DNA from: Amphibacillus sp052055485
Lineage (GTDB): Bacteria > Bacillota > Bacilli > Bacillales > Amphibacillaceae
Assembly (NCBI RefSeq): GCF_052055485.1
Contig: NZ_CP197171.1
Span: 3,844,001 to 3,908,000, forward strand
Direction of reading: 5' to 3'
DNA: 64,000 nucleotides
The notes under the pieces were generated by a model. The model saw only the letters and a list, made by a program, of their open reading frames with translations. It ran no database searches and was not told where the DNA came from. Shown piece after piece: positions 46,996-56,049 of the stretch (position 1 is the stretch's first letter; each line of letters begins with the position of its first letter). The translations under genes were made by a program, and so were the position numbers.

Positions 46996-47682
46996 TCATC
47001 TTCGACGACCACCGAAAATCATGATGAGTTTTAATAATTGTAAAACGGCAATTAGTGTACTAGCAACATAAGTTAATGCCGCTGCATTTAATACCTTTCC
47101 AATACCGGTCTCTTCATTTCTAGTGACAAGGCCTAATGAGACAAGTTCATTTTTAGCACGAGCACTCGCATCATATTCAACAGGTAATGTCACTAACTGA
47201 AATAAAACAGCTGCGGCAAATAAACCAATTCCGACACCGACTAAAGGTTCCATTGTAAAAAGAAAACCCATAATTAAGAGGATTGGTGCCATCCTAGAGC
47301 TAAGACTTGCAATAGGAACTAATGTCGTTCTAAACTTTAGGAATGCATACCCATGAGCATGTTGAATCGCATGTCCAACCTCGTGAGCTGCAATGGCTAA
47401 AGAAGAAATGGATGAACCGCTATAAACCGGTCCTGACAATCGAACTGTATCTGTCCGTGGATCATAGTGATCAGATAAATCACCACGATTTGATCGCTCA
47501 ATAGTTACATCGTATAAACCATTTTGATCTAAAATTCGCCGAGCAACCTGTAAACCGGTCAGCTGAGCTCCTGATTGTACCCTTGAATATTTATGAAAAT
47601 TATTTTGCACACTTGATTGTGCCCACATGGCTATAAAAAAGGCAATAATTATTAAAATATCCATTTCATGAAAAAACATCAT
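46996..47682 (-). CDS. yugP: YugP-like membrane zinc metallopeptidase
   Basis: 228 residues. Zinc motif HEVGHAIQHAHG (about 95-106) in the pattern AIAAHEVGHAIQ, with hydrophobic segments at the N-terminus, near 115-165 and at the C-terminus. It belongs to the neutral zinc metallopeptidase family of B. subtilis YugP, a membrane protein of unknown substrate. AAGGAAGGG precedes two ATG codons (47682/47679). A 49-codon gene ends 12 bases upstream and the cls-like gene follows. Confidence 0.88.
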   Translation of the reverse strand: MMFFHEMDILIIIAFFIAMWAQSSVQNNFHKYSRVQSGAQLTGLQVARRILDQNGLYDVTIERSNRGDLSDHYDPRTDTVRLSGPVYSGSSISSLAIAAHEVGHAIQHAHGYAFLKFRTTLVPIASLSSRMAPILLIMGFLFTMEPLVGVGIGLFAAAVLFQLVTLPVEYDASARAKNELVSLGLVTRNEETGIGKVLNAAALTYVASTLIAVLQLLKLIMIFGGRRR

Positions 47683-47694
47683 TAATCCCTTCCT

Positions 47695-47844
47695 TTACTG
47701 ATATTTTATTTTTTTTATAAGTTTGGCATCGATGCCTTCTGCACATAATGACGCGACCAGTCGCTTCATTAATGATGGCGATTCCGCTTTTAAACGAGCG
47801 CTTTCTTCTTTCTTCAGTTTCACATTTGAGTCATGGTTACTCAA
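47695..47844 (-). CDS. Overlooked 49-residue basic protein upstream of yugP
   Basis: TTG start at 47844 with an excellent ribosome site GAGGTGA (47852-47858, 7 bases away) and TAA at 47695. The protein starts MSNHDSNVKLKKEESARL, contains SLMKRLVASLCAEGIDAKLI and ends KKIKYQ. It is basic, probably helical, with one Cys and no signal peptide. Its stop overlaps the yugP Shine-Dalgarno, implying coupled translation. I do not recognise the family. Too short for usual ORF cut-offs, and its non-ATG start makes it easy to miss. Confidence 0.65.
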   Translation of the reverse strand: MSNHDSNVKLKKEESARLKAESPSLMKRLVASLCAEGIDAKLIKKIKYQ

Positions 47845-47858
47845 AAATTAGTCACCTC

Positions 47859-48249
47859 AATTTTTTCTCGCCTTAACTAACAGTGAGATCCTTACTTCAA
47901 AATTCGAAGTAAAAACGAACAATGATAAATAAGAGATCAACTATCAGTGTAGGTCCGATTCGTTCATCTAGTCAATCAACGAGGAAGTCTGCCCCACTGA
48001 TCGAAGATTCACTTTTATGTTTGATATTAGTATATACAACTAATGTGAACTGAGTATGAACTATAATTAATTTTTTACTTTAAACATATTAAATTTTATC
48101 TAAAAGCAGGTCGAAGTAAAAAATTGTTGCCTTTAAAATATAAGAAAAACCCATACATTTCAAAGGAATTTTGACTAAGTTTTCAATTTTATATAAAAAT
48201 ATTGAAGTCAGCACATCTATTAACAAGTATAGGTAAATGGCAAAGTGTT
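47859..48249. other. Intergenic region upstream of the small gene-yugP-cls operon
   Basis: A+T-rich, with a short ACTTC...GAAGT hairpin near 47899-47913. No gene, repeat or riboswitch is recognised. It should contain the promoter for the small gene and yugP. Confidence 0.4.
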
Positions 48250-49599
48250 CTAATCAGGAATGGGTAATCGAACAAAAAAAGTTGTCCCTACATCTTTCTC
48301 ACTGACAACATTAATTGAACCACCATGTAATAACACAATCTTTTTCGTAATTGACAGACCCAAACCATTGCCACTACTAAATTCTGATCGTGATTGATCG
48401 ACTTTATAAAAACGATCAAATAAATAAGGAATTGAGGACTGTTCGATACCTATGCCTGTGTCATTTACACGAATCACATGCTGTTCCTCATCTTTATAAA
48501 TAGAAACATGTATCTCTCCATCTTCACGATTATATTTGATTGCATTAATAATCAAATTTAACCATACTTGCTCAAGCAAATCTTGATCAGCATAAATGTA
48601 TGTTTGAGTAAGATCAAGGTCAACCGTAATATTTTTCTTCTGCCAGAGGGGTTCAGTAGATAACGTCACCCGTCTAATTTGTTCATCTAATCGATAATGT
48701 TCCAGTTTAACTAAATGTTCTTCAGCATCTAATGAAGCCATTCTTAATAAATTATTTGATAAACGTGATAAGCGGTCTGCTTCTCGATAAATGACGTCAA
48801 TATACTCAGGCTGATCCTCAATAGATATCAGTCCATCTTGTATAGCACGTGCATAGCCTTTTATTGACGTTAATGGGGATTGAATTTCGTGTGACACATT
48901 ACTGACAAAACTTTCACGAACTTCGTCCATGTTATCTAAGGCTTGAGCTAAATCATTGAAACTTCGCATTAAACGCCCAACTTCATCTTGTCGTTCAGTC
49001 GGCAAACGAACCGAAAAATCCCCTGTAGCTAACTGCTCACTAGCTTGCGTAACAGCACGAATACTTCCGACAAAATAACGTGAAATAAGTATAATAAACA
49101 AACTCCCAATCAATAACACTAATAATAAAACATTCAATGTTAATCGTCTTGAATTAGCCAGTTCATTTGTTACATCAATCTTTAGAAAGAGAGAGTAAGC
49201 ATCCTGTTCGCCATTTAGTCTTGTCCCAATATAGCGCACAGCTTCTCTTCGATCTGGAACAAATGATGTCACCTCTGTCTCTTGCAATGATTCCACCTGT
49301 TTCATCATTTCTGCAGTAATAAATGAAGCATTCATCTCAGAAATAATGGGTTCACCTACTTGATTTAAGACAACCGCATCGACACCAAACTCATGGAATA
49401 AGTTAACCAACTGGGGTAAGTCTTCTACATCTACAATCTCTAATAGATCTTCAACATAACTTGATGCTCGTTCCATTTCTCGTTCAAAAATAATATCTTC
49501 TTGAAAGAACAAGGATGTAATAAAATATGAAGCCAGTAAACTAACGATAACACCAGTAATAAAAGTAACGACAAATTTCCAATATAAACTCCGACGCAA
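48250..49599 (-). CDS. HssS-like sensor histidine kinase
   Basis: 449 residues: two membrane segments (about 9-32 and 160-182) enclosing an extracytoplasmic sensor of about 125 residues, HAMP, HisKA with the phospho-accepting His in NVSHEIQSPLTSIKGYARAI, and a complete ATPase domain (NLIINAIKYN, NDTGIGI, GNGLGLSI). General layout and the partner regulator resemble the heme-sensing HssRS system, but no hrtAB-like efflux genes are adjacent, so the signal is unknown. Translation starts right after the regulator stop. Confidence 0.8.
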   Translation of the reverse strand: MRRSLYWKFVVTFITGVIVSLLASYFITSLFFQEDIIFEREMERASSYVEDLLEIVDVEDLPQLVNLFHEFGVDAVVLNQVGEPIISEMNASFITAEMMKQVESLQETEVTSFVPDRREAVRYIGTRLNGEQDAYSLFLKIDVTNELANSRRLTLNVLLLVLLIGSLFIILISRYFVGSIRAVTQASEQLATGDFSVRLPTERQDEVGRLMRSFNDLAQALDNMDEVRESFVSNVSHEIQSPLTSIKGYARAIQDGLISIEDQPEYIDVIYREADRLSRLSNNLLRMASLDAEEHLVKLEHYRLDEQIRRVTLSTEPLWQKKNITVDLDLTQTYIYADQDLLEQVWLNLIINAIKYNREDGEIHVSIYKDEEQHVIRVNDTGIGIEQSSIPYLFDRFYKVDQSRSEFSSGNGLGLSITKKIVLLHGGSINVVSEKDVGTTFFVRLPIPD

Positions 49600-50280
49600 T
49601 TAAGACACATCCTCTAAGCGATAGCCTAAGCCTCTGACCGTGGTTATCTTAATCTCTTCAAATGAACTGAGTTTTTCCCGTAGTCTTTTAATGTGGACAT
49701 CAACGGTCCGTTCGTCCCCCTCGTAATCAAAGCCCCAAATTTTTTCAACCAATTGGGTCCTAGTAAATATTCGTCCAGGTTCATGTGATAATTCAAATAA
49801 AAGCTCACATTCTTTCCGCTTTAATTCAACTGTTTGTTCACCATTAGATACAGTCAATCGATCAAGATCTACCTCAATTGATCCAACTTTGTTCCGCTTT
49901 TCAGCTAATACATTATAGCGTTTTAACAATGCACGTACTCTTAAAATTAATTCAATGGGGTCAAACGGTTTAACCAAATAATCATCAGTTCCTGCTTCAA
50001 ACCCTTTAACTTTATCTTGAGATGCTCCTTTAGCTGTCACCATTAAAATTGGAATTTTATAAAATTCTCTAATCTCTTTCGTTAAAGAAATCCCATCCAT
50101 TTTCGGCATCATGATATCAACAATGGCTAGATCAATTGACTCCTGTTCAAGTTTTTCAATTGCCTCGAATCCATTATTCGCCTCAATGACATCAAAATGA
50201 CTATTGGATAAATACAAAGAAATCAACTGACGGATATGCGGATCATCATCAACGACTAAAATAACTGCCAATCTTCTCAC
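49600..50280 (-). CDS. OmpR-family response regulator, HssR-like
   Basis: 226 residues. Receiver domain with VVDDDPHI, phospho-acceptor Asp in IVDIMMPKMDG and Lys in LVKPFD. The winged-helix output domain carries IFTRTQLVEKIWGFDYEGDE followed by RTVDVHIKRLR, a stretch very close to HssR. Forms an operon with the downstream kinase. The GTG start has AGGTGA at good spacing. Targets unknown. Confidence 0.85.
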   Translation of the reverse strand: MRRLAVILVVDDDPHIRQLISLYLSNSHFDVIEANNGFEAIEKLEQESIDLAIVDIMMPKMDGISLTKEIREFYKIPILMVTAKGASQDKVKGFEAGTDDYLVKPFDPIELILRVRALLKRYNVLAEKRNKVGSIEVDLDRLTVSNGEQTVELKRKECELLFELSHEPGRIFTRTQLVEKIWGFDYEGDERTVDVHIKRLREKLSSFEEIKITTVRGLGYRLEDVS

Positions 50281-50742
50281 ACCCTATTCACCTAAATACT
50301 CTCTCTTTAGCTTATCATGCTTGACCTTAAAGTGCTATTATTATAGTCACTCATGTAGCAAAGACTATGACGTCTGAACATCAGCACATTGTTTTAATAC
50401 TAAAATTAGTTCGCTATTATTGGCGATAAAATGAAACTTCAATCAGTGAGAGATTTTTGATGTACAACTATTTTCGATGAGAGGCCCCGCAAGAAAAGCA
50501 ATCTTCTTTTGCTGAGGTGATCGCGGACAAGTCCAAGGAAAGTATAAGCTATTTCCGAAGCGGTCGTACTAACCTGACAACATTGCTGCGGTTACTCGCC
50601 CCATTGAAAACATTTGGGACTGCGATTACTCGCCTCATTGAAACCCGTTGTTGCCCCGAGTTTTACGGACGGTTATCTGTGATGAAAAAAGCCCCGTAAA
50701 CACACATGTTGAGAAGGATAGTCAGTTGATTTGAAAGCTTGG
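50281..50742. other. Intergenic gap with repeat R copy 7
   Basis: Upstream of the HssR-like gene. The first 140 bases should hold its promoter; the rest is repeat R. No gene. Confidence 0.55.
50426..50684 (+). repeat. Dispersed repeat R, copy 7
   Basis: Left end ATAAAATGAAACTTCAATCA, then an alternative internal module (AAGCGGTCG, CTAACCTGACAACATTGCTG) shared with the 36-kb copy, and two GATTACTCG-like blocks. It ends with the R tail (CCCGTTGTTGCCCCGAG, ACGGACGGTTATCTGTGAT). The following CCGTAAAC could pair with GTTTTACGG in the tail. Confidence 0.82.
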
Positions 50743-51135
50743 CTATTCCATTTCTACCTCTGTTGACTTTATCGTCTTTATTTTAAATATAAAATAATAG
50801 TGTTTATATAAACCAAGAGCAATGATCAAGCATTGAACCCAAAGAAAATTAACTTGAAAAAGCGAATAAATAATACAGGCATCTGCAATTAAATTAATCC
50901 GAACCTTCTCTTTTAAGGGCATTCCTTTCTTTTCGCGAAAAGCTTCGACATACTTCTTATAAAGTTTCGTCTGTTTAAACCAATTCTCCACGCGTTTTGA
51001 ACTTTTGGCAAAACAATAAGATGACACTAGAAAAAAGGGTAAGCCCGGTAGCACTGGCAACACCACCCCCGCAACACCTATTCCAAATGAAATAAAACCC
51101 GGAATAATAAAAAAGATACTTTTGATATTTTTCAT
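50743..51135 (-). CDS. DUF454 (YbaN-like) inner-membrane protein
   Basis: 130 residues, about three to four membrane segments, with the DUF454 pattern GVVLPVLPGLPFFLVSSYCF and AKSSKRVENWFKQTKLYKKY. Function unknown; family members often sit near heme or metal genes. AAGGTGA fits the ATG at 51135; the TTG-started extension to 51150 contains that ribosome site. Confidence 0.88.
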   Translation of the reverse strand: MKNIKSIFFIIPGFISFGIGVAGVVLPVLPGLPFFLVSSYCFAKSSKRVENWFKQTKLYKKYVEAFREKKGMPLKEKVRINLIADACIIYSLFQVNFLWVQCLIIALGLYKHYYFIFKIKTIKSTEVEME

Positions 51136-51207
51136 GATCGTCACCTTCAATTTAGAATCTATTTGATTGCTAAAAAACTCTATACGCTCAAATATCTATT
51201 CACCAAC

Positions 51208-52464
51208 CTATGACTTTATACATGTCATAACAAATTTGCTGTTTGGTAAGCTTGGCATTTTCGCTAAGTCATAATTTAAATCTTGTTCCGGTACATGATA
51301 GTTCATCTGATTAACCAGTAAATCTAAACTTGCTTTCATAATCTCAATTGTCAATGGTTCACCCGCACAGCGATGCCCCTGATAATAGCCACCGCCCCCT
51401 TGTGGAATGAAATCAAATTGATTTTCCTCTCTCTTTCTAAAACGTTCTGGCATAAACTGATCAGGTCTTTCCCAAAGATCAGTATGATGATTCGTACCAT
51501 AAAGATCTAATAACACCAACGTTTTTTTCTTGAATGGATATTGTTCCCAAAGGAAATCTCTCCGCACTCTTGCTACTGTAAAGGGAAAGAAAGGATAGTA
51601 ACGACGAACTTCTTGGACAAACATGTCATATAATAAGGTCTCACCATTGAATAACTTTTCTTTCTCGGCAGGATAGTTAAATAAAGCTAGTGCAATAAAA
51701 ACAATGTAAATAGCAATTGCTACGATCGGTCGAATAATATTTAATACTTCAACAGCAGCTGTCTCCACATTTAAAAGATTCCCATTTTCATCTTGAAACC
51801 AACTGATTCGATATAAAGCTGTCCCTTCCTCTGCATGCAACGTTTGGTGACGTACCTCTTCAATTAATTTTTGCAGCCATTTTTCTAAAAGGTTTCGATT
51901 TTTTCGTCCCTGCCAATGTTTTGGACCTATAACAGCAGCCGACTGAAATAAAGTTTGCAATTGATCTGCCTTTTCTGCGATCTCATCTTCTGCTAATGGA
52001 ACACCAGCCCACTCACAGGCTGTCAATGTCAATATCTTCACCACTTCATCATACAAAACTACTTCAGTTTCCTTTTCCCAACGTACCATTGCTGACTGCC
52101 ATTTTTCATGAAAAATCTCTACGATATCATGCAGACGATCTTCAGACATTAAAGACATAAACATTTGCTTTCTATTTTTGTGGCTTGCTCCATCTAGCGT
52201 TTGAATTCCTTGTTCACCTAATAACGTTTGTCGAACGCGTTTTAACGTGGCACCAGACCTTTTCATTTTTGATTCATCATAGAAAATTTGAGCTGCTTCT
52301 TTTCCCACAAAACAGATAACTTTTTGACCGCCTAATAGTCTCGTTTCAAATATATCACTACCAAAGTGATTACATCGGTTGGATATGTATAAATAACCTT
52401 CCTTTAACATCGATAATGTATGATCAAATCCTTTATCAACTGGCATTCTTTTTTTACAACGCAT
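51208..52464 (-). CDS. CYP152-family P450 fatty-acid peroxygenase
   Basis: 418 residues, strongly like B. subtilis YbdT/CYP152A1 along its length. The heme-ligand Cys lies in GHRCAGEPLTIEIMKASLDF; the I-helix has LNIIRPIVAIA with the Arg-Pro pair that holds the fatty-acid carboxylate in place of the usual acid-alcohol pair. ALFNYP, FVQEVRRYYPF and LYGTNH are also family-typical. CYP152 enzymes use hydrogen peroxide directly to hydroxylate fatty acids at alpha/beta carbons and need no reductase. Start chosen at MRCKKRMPVDKG by alignment and AGGATGA spacing; 52473 is possible. Confidence 0.93.
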   Translation of the reverse strand: MRCKKRMPVDKGFDHTLSMLKEGYLYISNRCNHFGSDIFETRLLGGQKVICFVGKEAAQIFYDESKMKRSGATLKRVRQTLLGEQGIQTLDGASHKNRKQMFMSLMSEDRLHDIVEIFHEKWQSAMVRWEKETEVVLYDEVVKILTLTACEWAGVPLAEDEIAEKADQLQTLFQSAAVIGPKHWQGRKNRNLLEKWLQKLIEEVRHQTLHAEEGTALYRISWFQDENGNLLNVETAAVEVLNIIRPIVAIAIYIVFIALALFNYPAEKEKLFNGETLLYDMFVQEVRRYYPFFPFTVARVRRDFLWEQYPFKKKTLVLLDLYGTNHHTDLWERPDQFMPERFRKREENQFDFIPQGGGGYYQGHRCAGEPLTIEIMKASLDLLVNQMNYHVPEQDLNYDLAKMPSLPNSKFVMTCIKS

Positions 52465-52717
52465 CGATATCATCCTAACTTTACAATTCTTCTGGCTATA
52501 GCATTTGTTTAAATCGACTCAACTATTCCTATTTCATTGACTCTAAATAAAGGATTAACAAAACCGAATGGAATACAGCTTTTTTAAAAAACAAAGTTTG
52601 GATAAATCACGCATTGTGCCTATTTCTCCAAAATACAACCCCACCCGAATGGCAAAAAGGAAAAGCTGAAATATAATATAACATGATTAACCGACAAGTA
52701 TAATTGAGGTGGGTTAA

Positions 52718-53116
52718 ATGGTAAAGAATCAAACTAAGAATGAAGAAGAGGAAAAAAAGAAAGCAGAGCTTATCCAAGAGCTTAATCAAAAAGTTGCAGC
52801 CTCACTCTGGGTTCAATTTATTGGACAATTAGGCGAAGCCATTTATTTATCACAGCTGGCAGCCATTCAACCCGAATCAAGAGGAGACGTAAAAAATTTA
52901 GTTGGACAGTGGGTTCAAACCGTCGGGCAAGGACTTGAAGCAGTTGGAGCAACGACACAAGGTTTAACAGATGAACAAAAGCTATTAATTGAAGCGCAAA
53001 TCCAAGGGATTCAAGGAGATGCTCTACAGACCATCGGTTCAGCACTCCAAGTGGTTGGTAGTCAAGAAGTATTGCTTGATGATTTATTAACTGATATCGA
53101 AAAATATAGTCGTTAA
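52718..53116 (+). CDS. Small repetitive protein, unknown function
   Basis: 132 residues. After a highly charged head (residues 5-20) come three copies of a Gln/Gly/hydrophobic unit at about 31-47 (WVQFIGQLGEAIYLSQL), 65-81 (WVQTVGQGLEAVGATTQ) and 102-117 (ALQTIGSALQVVGSQE). No signal peptide or known catalytic motif. GAGGTG precedes the ATG and a bidirectional terminator follows, so it is a real single-gene unit, divergent from the P450. I cannot assign a function; the repeats suggest self-association. Confidence 0.72.
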   Translation: MVKNQTKNEEEEKKKAELIQELNQKVAASLWVQFIGQLGEAIYLSQLAAIQPESRGDVKNLVGQWVQTVGQGLEAVGATTQGLTDEQKLLIEAQIQGIQGDALQTIGSALQVVGSQEVLLDDLLTDIEKYSR

Positions 53117-53193
53117 AAAAGGCACCCTAAGCTGTACCAGCCTTATAGATAGCTTTTTATTTTACTGTCAGAAAGATTAATAATAGGATAAGT

Positions 53194-53237
53194 AAAACGA
53201 GGCTTTCTCCATCTAAACTTGGAGAAAACCTCGTTTT
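53194..53237 (+). terminator. Bidirectional terminator between the repetitive protein and the BceB-like gene
   Basis: AAAACGAGG (53194-53202) / CCTCGTTTT (53229-53237) with inner TTCTCC / GGAGAA. A and T tracts on both sides suit both convergent genes. Confidence 0.88.
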
Positions 53238-53300
53238 TCTAATTAATCAGAAAGTGTTACTAACTTTAACTAATCTAGTATTCGATAAAAATCACTCTTT

Positions 53301-55196
53301 CTAGATTGAACTTTTAATTTGCTTAATATAAATAAAACGGACAATCAAAAAGTAAAGGATTTGTATCACAAAGAAACTACCGAGAACCATACTTGACTCT
53401 TTCACAAGATTATAATCAAACAGATGAGAAAGTGCGGTTAAGGCAACAGCGCCATGAACTAATGCCACGACAATCGGTGCAAAAAATAGCAGGGCTGTTT
53501 GTCGAGTGATCACTTTCTTCAATTCTTTATTGGTAAGTCCAATTTTGTTAATTGCGGTAAATTTCGCTTTATCTTGATCCAAATCCGTGAACAATCTAAA
53601 ATAAAGGAAACTTCCAGCCGAAACAAAGAAAACAAGTCCAATAAACAAGCCGATAAATAAAACTGGAGCATAAGACTTATTAATCGTGTAAACCATATGA
53701 TCAATCGCTTGGAAATTATAAGGTGCTGTCTCACTTAATTCATCGGTTAGTCGTTCACCCGCTTCAATAACTGCCTCTTCTTGACCATCGTCCGCTTGCC
53801 AGACGATATATTCTTGACTTCGTACAGATTCAGGCAACCATTGATACGCTTCATCCGAAACAATGTAATGCGAATTTATTTCAGGTAAAACATCACCATC
53901 AATTATTTCTTTTAGTTTAAGTTCCTCACCATTTTCAAGTTGAACCGGTTGATCACTAAAGGTTTCTTCGATATAACCACCCATGATAGCAGCACTCTGA
54001 CGAACCCCAATGATTTCATTGCTGTCGAGTTGTACTTCATCCCGGTCTAATAACTCAGCAAACGCATTATACATTGATTCACTAGCAATCAGCGTTGTAG
54101 ATTCATCATCAGTCTGAAAATATTCCAGTTCAGTACTCACTTGTCTTGTCTCAATATTTTGCTGTTCAAGCAGCTGATTGACGGTCGTTACGCCTTGTTC
54201 CATTTCCTGATCCATTTGTTCTTCAGCAGAGAAGTAGATGAATGAATATGGATTCACCTCTTTTATCCCACCAGTTAAATAGGTTTGAAAACCAAATAAT
54301 GACCCAATCGCACTGAAAGCAACCGTTGAAATAATGGCTACCATAAAAAAGGTACGGGCATTATCTTTCATTCGAAACGATAAATCAGAAAGCAAAATCA
54401 TATTCGTCTTCTTCCAAAACATACTTTTACGTTTTTTCAGAGCATTGATGATAAAGACACTCAATTGGGTAAATAAAAAGTAAGTGCCGATAACCACAAC
54501 AATGATGACTGGTATCATCACGAGAACAACCATGGCTCCTGGAACAAACATGGCAGTGATATACCCAGCAGCTATGAGAAGAACAGCAACGATCGTCAAG
54601 AAAATCGAAGCTTTAGGTTCTTTTTTAGGTGTTTGGTCTGCTTTAATCAATTCTGCCAATTTTTTTGATCGCAAAACAAACGTGACAAAAAAGGAAATCA
54701 CAAAGAACAAGAGCACAAATGAAGCAAGCGTGATGACAATTGCCCATAATGGAAAATAGAAATATAAGGATTCTTCAATCACAAGCACATTTTCAGCGAT
54801 TAAAAGAATCAACTTGGCAAACAGTGTCCCTAAACCAATCCCAATTCCAGTTGCCAAGACACCGATAAACATATTTTCTAGAAATACCATGAAACGAATT
54901 TGTCTCATCGACATCCCTTGCAGCATCAGCAACCCAAATTCTTTCTTACGTGATTGTAAAAAAGAGCCCATCGAATAGAGAATAAAGAAAAAGGAGAAAA
55001 TATAGATGATTCCACCTGCAACACCCATACCAAACAAAGCCTCACCTTCAATATTTCCAGTCCCAAAGGCAGGGTGAAAAGCAAACATCGCAAAGGTGAA
55101 GAAAACCATCACTGTAAATAAACTGCTTAAAAAATAAGCGGCATACAAACGTTTGTTACGAATGACATTATTAATCACGAATTGACGAAAAGTCAT
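53301..55196 (-). CDS. BceB-like ABC transporter permease
   Basis: 631 residues: ten predicted membrane segments with a large extracellular domain of about 200 residues between segments 7 and 8 (roughly residues 310-510), the hallmark of BceB/VraG-type permeases. With its ATPase it would free cell-wall precursors from antimicrobial peptides such as bacitracin and also signal to the BceS-type kinase. GGAGGGG is spaced six bases from ATG 55196; the earlier ATG at 55202 touches it. Overlaps the ATPase gene. Confidence 0.9.
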   Translation of the reverse strand: MTFRQFVINNVIRNKRLYAAYFLSSLFTVMVFFTFAMFAFHPAFGTGNIEGEALFGMGVAGGIIYIFSFFFILYSMGSFLQSRKKEFGLLMLQGMSMRQIRFMVFLENMFIGVLATGIGIGLGTLFAKLILLIAENVLVIEESLYFYFPLWAIVITLASFVLLFFVISFFVTFVLRSKKLAELIKADQTPKKEPKASIFLTIVAVLLIAAGYITAMFVPGAMVVLVMIPVIIVVVIGTYFLFTQLSVFIINALKKRKSMFWKKTNMILLSDLSFRMKDNARTFFMVAIISTVAFSAIGSLFGFQTYLTGGIKEVNPYSFIYFSAEEQMDQEMEQGVTTVNQLLEQQNIETRQVSTELEYFQTDDESTTLIASESMYNAFAELLDRDEVQLDSNEIIGVRQSAAIMGGYIEETFSDQPVQLENGEELKLKEIIDGDVLPEINSHYIVSDEAYQWLPESVRSQEYIVWQADDGQEEAVIEAGERLTDELSETAPYNFQAIDHMVYTINKSYAPVLFIGLFIGLVFFVSAGSFLYFRLFTDLDQDKAKFTAINKIGLTNKELKKVITRQTALLFFAPIVVALVHGAVALTALSHLFDYNLVKESSMVLGSFFVIQILYFLIVRFIYIKQIKSSI

Positions 55197-55935
55197 GGTC
55201 ATCCCCTCCTAAAAAGGAGAGCGTATCGATGATCTTTTGGAAAAAGGCTTTGCGATTATCTCCTTGCTGAATTTCTGAATAAAACTGTCCATCTCGAATA
55301 AAAACAATTCGATCACAGTAGCTGGCCGCTTGCGGATCATGTGTCACCAACAGCATGGTCGCCTTTTCACTTTGATTCAAGGTAACGAGCATCTCCATCA
55401 CATCTTTAGATGATTTTGAATCCAGATTTCCGGTTGGCTCATCTGCAAGTAAAAGTTTCGGATCATGTATCATGGCACGTGCAATGGCAGCACGTTGAGC
55501 TTGTCCCCCGGATATTTCATAAACCCGTTTATTCATAATTGAAGAAATACCTAGGATTTTAGCAATTTGCTCAGCTTTTTCATTCATATCCTTAACACGT
55601 TTTCCATCTAAAGTTAGCGGTAGAACAATATTCTCTTTAACTGTTAAGGTATTTAACAAATTAAAATCTTGAAACACAAACCCTAGTGAACGGCGACGAA
55701 ACTTTGCCAATTTATTTCGATTCAGGTGATAAGGATTGTCACCTTCAATTAAAATCGTTCCCGTTGTCGGCTCATCTATGGTTGCAATCAGATTCAAAAG
55801 TGTTGTCTTCCCGCTTCCAGATGGACCCATAACACCAACAAATTCACCTTTTTGAATATCTAAATTAATATCTGTTAACGCACGATAGGCTACTTTACCT
55901 TCGTATATTTTACTGACTTGCTTGACTTGAAGCAT
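55171..55935 (-). CDS. BceA-like ABC transporter ATPase
   Basis: 254 residues. Walker A GPSGSGKTTLLN (about 37-48), signature ISGGQAQRAAIARAM, Walker B LLLADEPTGNLD. Ends inside the permease gene. It lies about 115 bases downstream of the kinase gene. Confidence 0.93.
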   Translation of the reverse strand: MLQVKQVSKIYEGKVAYRALTDINLDIQKGEFVGVMGPSGSGKTTLLNLIATIDEPTTGTILIEGDNPYHLNRNKLAKFRRRSLGFVFQDFNLLNTLTVKENIVLPLTLDGKRVKDMNEKAEQIAKILGISSIMNKRVYEISGGQAQRAAIARAMIHDPKLLLADEPTGNLDSKSSKDVMEMLVTLNQSEKATMLLVTHDPQAASYCDRIVFIRDGQFYSEIQQGDNRKAFFQKIIDTLSFLGGDDHDFSSIRD

Positions 55936-56049
55936 AAAAAATTCCCCTTCCTAATCATTAACTTATACATATATTCTAAGCCCATTGTTCCACTTGCACG
56001 ATCGATTATTCTTTCAATAGACTTACATTTTTGTAAGGTAAGAGATTTT

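Noticed and set aside
48250..50280. Firm assignment as heme-sensing HssRS
   Set aside because: The regulator is very similar, but no hrtAB transporter genes are adjacent and the sensor domain is divergent, so only 'HssRS-like' is stated.
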